DNA of 6,882 nt from Solirubrobacterales bacterium (GTDB taxonomy: Bacteria; Actinomycetota; Thermoleophilia; Solirubrobacterales; Solirubrobacteraceae), in assembly GCA_025964065.1 (NCBI GenBank), contig JAOPZO010000351.1, positions 1 to 6,882 of the forward strand, written 5' to 3'. Of the stretch, positions 5,555 to 6,882 are shown piece after piece. Positions within the stretch are counted from its first letter, which is position 1. Each line of letters begins with the position of its first letter. Position numbers and translations under genes: made by a program. The notes beneath the pieces were generated by a model that did not search any database, was not told the origin of the DNA, and saw only the letters and a program-made list of their open reading frames with translations.

Positions 5555-6280
5555 TCACGCCATGTACATCCCGCCGTTGACGTCCAGGGTCGCCCCGTGG
5601 ACGAAGCTCGCGAGGTCCGAGGCCAGGACGACCGCCATCGCCGCCTGCTCCTCCGGGCCGCAGCCCCGGCCGAGCGGGGTGCGCGCGGCGGCCTCCGCAC
5701 GCGCGGCCTCGTTCAGGATCGAGGTCATCGGCGTGACGGTGAAGCCCGGGTGGAGGCAGTTCACGCGGATGCCCAGCGGCCCGGCGTACTGCGCGACGTG
5801 GCGCGCGATCCCCTCGACCCCGGCCTTCGACGCCGCGTAGGGCACCCCCGCGCGCAGCCCGCCGGTCCGCGCGGCGAAGGAGCCGAAGAGCACGATGCGG
5901 CCGTCGCCGTGCGTGCGCATGAGCTCGACCGCGCCCTGGCAGAGCAGGTAGGAGCTGCGCAGGTTCACGTCGAGCACCTGGTCCCACTCGGCGTCCGTGA
6001 CCTCGGGCAGCGGCGCGATCCGGTAGATGCCCGCGCAATGGATCAGCACGTCGAGTCGCCCGGCGAGCTCGCCGAAGAGGCGCTCCACCTCGTCGCGCCT
6101 GCTCAGGTCCGCGAGGACCTTCAGCCCCTCGAGCGGGAGCGCGGCGAGCGCGTCCGCGTCGTTGTCGCAGAGGACCAGCTCCGCGTCCTGCGCGGCGAGG
6201 AGCTCCGCCGTCGCGCGACCGATCCCGTTCGCGGCTCCCGTGACGAGACAGACGCGCCCCGCGAGTCCGGTGTCGAGCAT
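5555..6280 (-). CDS. Short-chain dehydrogenase/reductase (SDR), complete
   Basis: The 241-residue protein is a classical SDR. The nucleotide-binding loop is TGAANGIG (14-21). LVLCDND places Asp39 at the end of the second strand, which favours NAD(H) over NADP(H). The usual NNAG is replaced by HCAG (81-84). The catalytic set is Asn106 (VNL), Ser134 (FGS), Tyr148 and Lys152 (YAASK). The C-terminus NGGMYMA is typical. It would interconvert an alcohol and a ketone, with oxidation likelier given the NAD preference. The ATG starts 2 bases after the stop of the preceding SDR, with AAGGGG about 9 bases upstream that itself lies in that gene's last codons. This suggests coupled translation. Substrate is unknown; pairing with a CoA ligase suggests hydroxy-acid or hydroxyacyl-CoA chemistry. 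Confidence 0.95.
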   Translation of the reverse strand: MLDTGLAGRVCLVTGAANGIGRATAELLAAQDAELVLCDNDADALAALPLEGLKVLADLSRRDEVERLFGELAGRLDVLIHCAGIYRIAPLPEVTDAEWDQVLDVNLRSSYLLCQGAVELMRTHGDGRIVLFGSFAARTGGLRAGVPYAASKAGVEGIARHVAQYAGPLGIRVNCLHPGFTVTPMTSILNEAARAEAAARTPLGRGCGPEEQAAMAVVLASDLASFVHGATLDVNGGMYMA

Positions 6281-6282
6281 GC

Positions 6283-6882
6283 TCAGTACCCCTTTCCGGC
6301 GACCCAGCCGCCGTCGACTGACAGAGTGGCGCCGTGCACGTGCGCGGCCGCCGGGCTGCAGAGGAACACGACGGGCCCGACGACGTCGCCGACCTGGCCC
6401 CATCGCCCCTGCGGGGTCCCCGTCTCGAGCACCTCGCGCATGTGGGGGTCCTCGAAGTAGGGCGCGCTCAGCGGCGTCTCGATGACCCCCGGGGCGATCG
6501 CGTTGCAGCGGATCCCCTGGGCGGCCAGCTCGACCGCCGTGGACTTCGTGAGCGCGATGATCCCCGCCTTGCTCGCGTTGTACGCCGAGCGCTGCGTCAG
6601 GGCGAGCATCCCCGCCATCGAGGCGAGGTTGACGATCGCCCCGCCGCCGCGCGGGAGCATCAGCCGTGCCGCCGCCTGCGTGCAGACGAACGTCCCGACG
6701 AGGTTCACCTCGACGGTCCGCCGCCAGAGCCCGACGTCGTGCTCGACGATCGTGGAGGTGTGGCGGATGCCGGCGTTGTTGACCAGGAGGTCGAAGCCCC
6801 CGAGCTCGTCGAGCGCCGCGGCGAACGCCTCGGCGACGGCGCCCTCGTCGGTGACGTCCGCGGCCAGGCCGATCGCGCCGTG
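6283..6882 (-). CDS. Short-chain dehydrogenase/reductase (SDR), N-terminus cut by the window edge
   Basis: Reading the minus strand without a break from 6882 gives 199 residues ending in TGA. It starts at HGAIGLAADVTDEGAVAEAF, so only about the first 45-50 residues, with the cofactor loop, are missing. Visible blocks are DLLVNNAGI, VNLVGTFVC, VNLASMAGM with the catalytic Ser, the YNASKAG catalytic Tyr and Lys, CNAIAPGVIETPL, and SVDGGWVAGKGY at the C-terminus. It is a classical SDR, not a fragment: the GTG at 6708 is an internal Val codon. The protein differs clearly from the neighbouring SDR (NNAG versus HCAG, different C-terminus), so the two are not a recent duplication and may act on successive oxidation steps. 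Its reaction is an NAD(P)-linked alcohol/ketone conversion; substrate and cofactor preference cannot be read. Confidence 0.94.
   Translation of the reverse strand, partial: HGAIGLAADVTDEGAVAEAFAAALDELGGFDLLVNNAGIRHTSTIVEHDVGLWRRTVEVNLVGTFVCTQAAARLMLPRGGGAIVNLASMAGMLALTQRSAYNASKAGIIALTKSTAVELAAQGIRCNAIAPGVIETPLSAPYFEDPHMREVLETGTPQGRWGQVGDVVGPVVFLCSPAAAHVHGATLSVDGGWVAGKGY

Noticed and set aside
3236..6460. Plus-strand open frame of 1074 codons opposite the SDRs and ligase
   Set aside because: It is antisense to three clear enzyme genes and also overlaps tetR in another frame. The translation is low-complexity, rich in Arg, Asp, Val and Gly with no domain, as expected for the shadow of GC-rich genes.
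6283..6708. A short 141-residue SDR starting at GTG 6708
   Set aside because: The frame stays open to the window edge and the upstream codons encode conserved SDR sequence including LLVNNAG, so this GTG is an internal Val.

Overview
The window is a densely coding, very GC-rich piece of a bacterial chromosome or large replicon. Two of its starts (perhaps more) are GTG, ORFs are packed with 1-4 base overlaps, and the TetR regulator looks actinobacterial. I infer a high-GC actinomycete. The sequence alone does not support a genus. No RNA gene, mobile element, CRISPR array or long non-coding stretch is visible. The longest gap between genes is 92 bases.

Layout, in order of transcription. At the right edge a minus-strand operon enters the window: a 5'-truncated short-chain dehydrogenase (6882-6283), a second complete short-chain dehydrogenase (6280-5555) and a CaiC-like acyl-CoA ligase (5521-3959). 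It meets the plus-strand tetR gene (3342-3962) head-on, and the two stop codons share one CTAG. A 92-base divergent promoter region (3250-3341) carries two overlapping inverted repeats, the probable TetR operators. To its left runs a second minus-strand operon whose five genes all overlap by 1-4 bases: E1-alpha (3249-2266), E1-beta (2269-1274), a free-standing 79-residue lipoyl domain protein (1277-1038), a 221-residue E2 catalytic core (1038-373), and the start of an MmgE/PrpD-family gene (376-1, cut by the window edge).

How the genes may work together (inference). The ligase would activate a carboxylic acid to its CoA thioester, the dehydrogenases would oxidise hydroxyl groups, and the MmgE/PrpD protein would handle a (de)hydration, decarboxylation or epimerisation of a carboxylic acid. 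The thiamine-diphosphate E1/lipoyl/E2 system would turn a 2-oxoacid or acetoin-like hydroxyketone into acyl-CoA. The TetR protein, probably responding to an acyl-CoA or pathway intermediate, would control the set. No E3 (dihydrolipoyl dehydrogenase) gene is in the window.

The most unusual point is the dehydrogenase complex. Its E2 is split into two genes, it has no recognisable peripheral-subunit-binding domain, and its HxxxDG active-site motif has Thr where the Asp should be.
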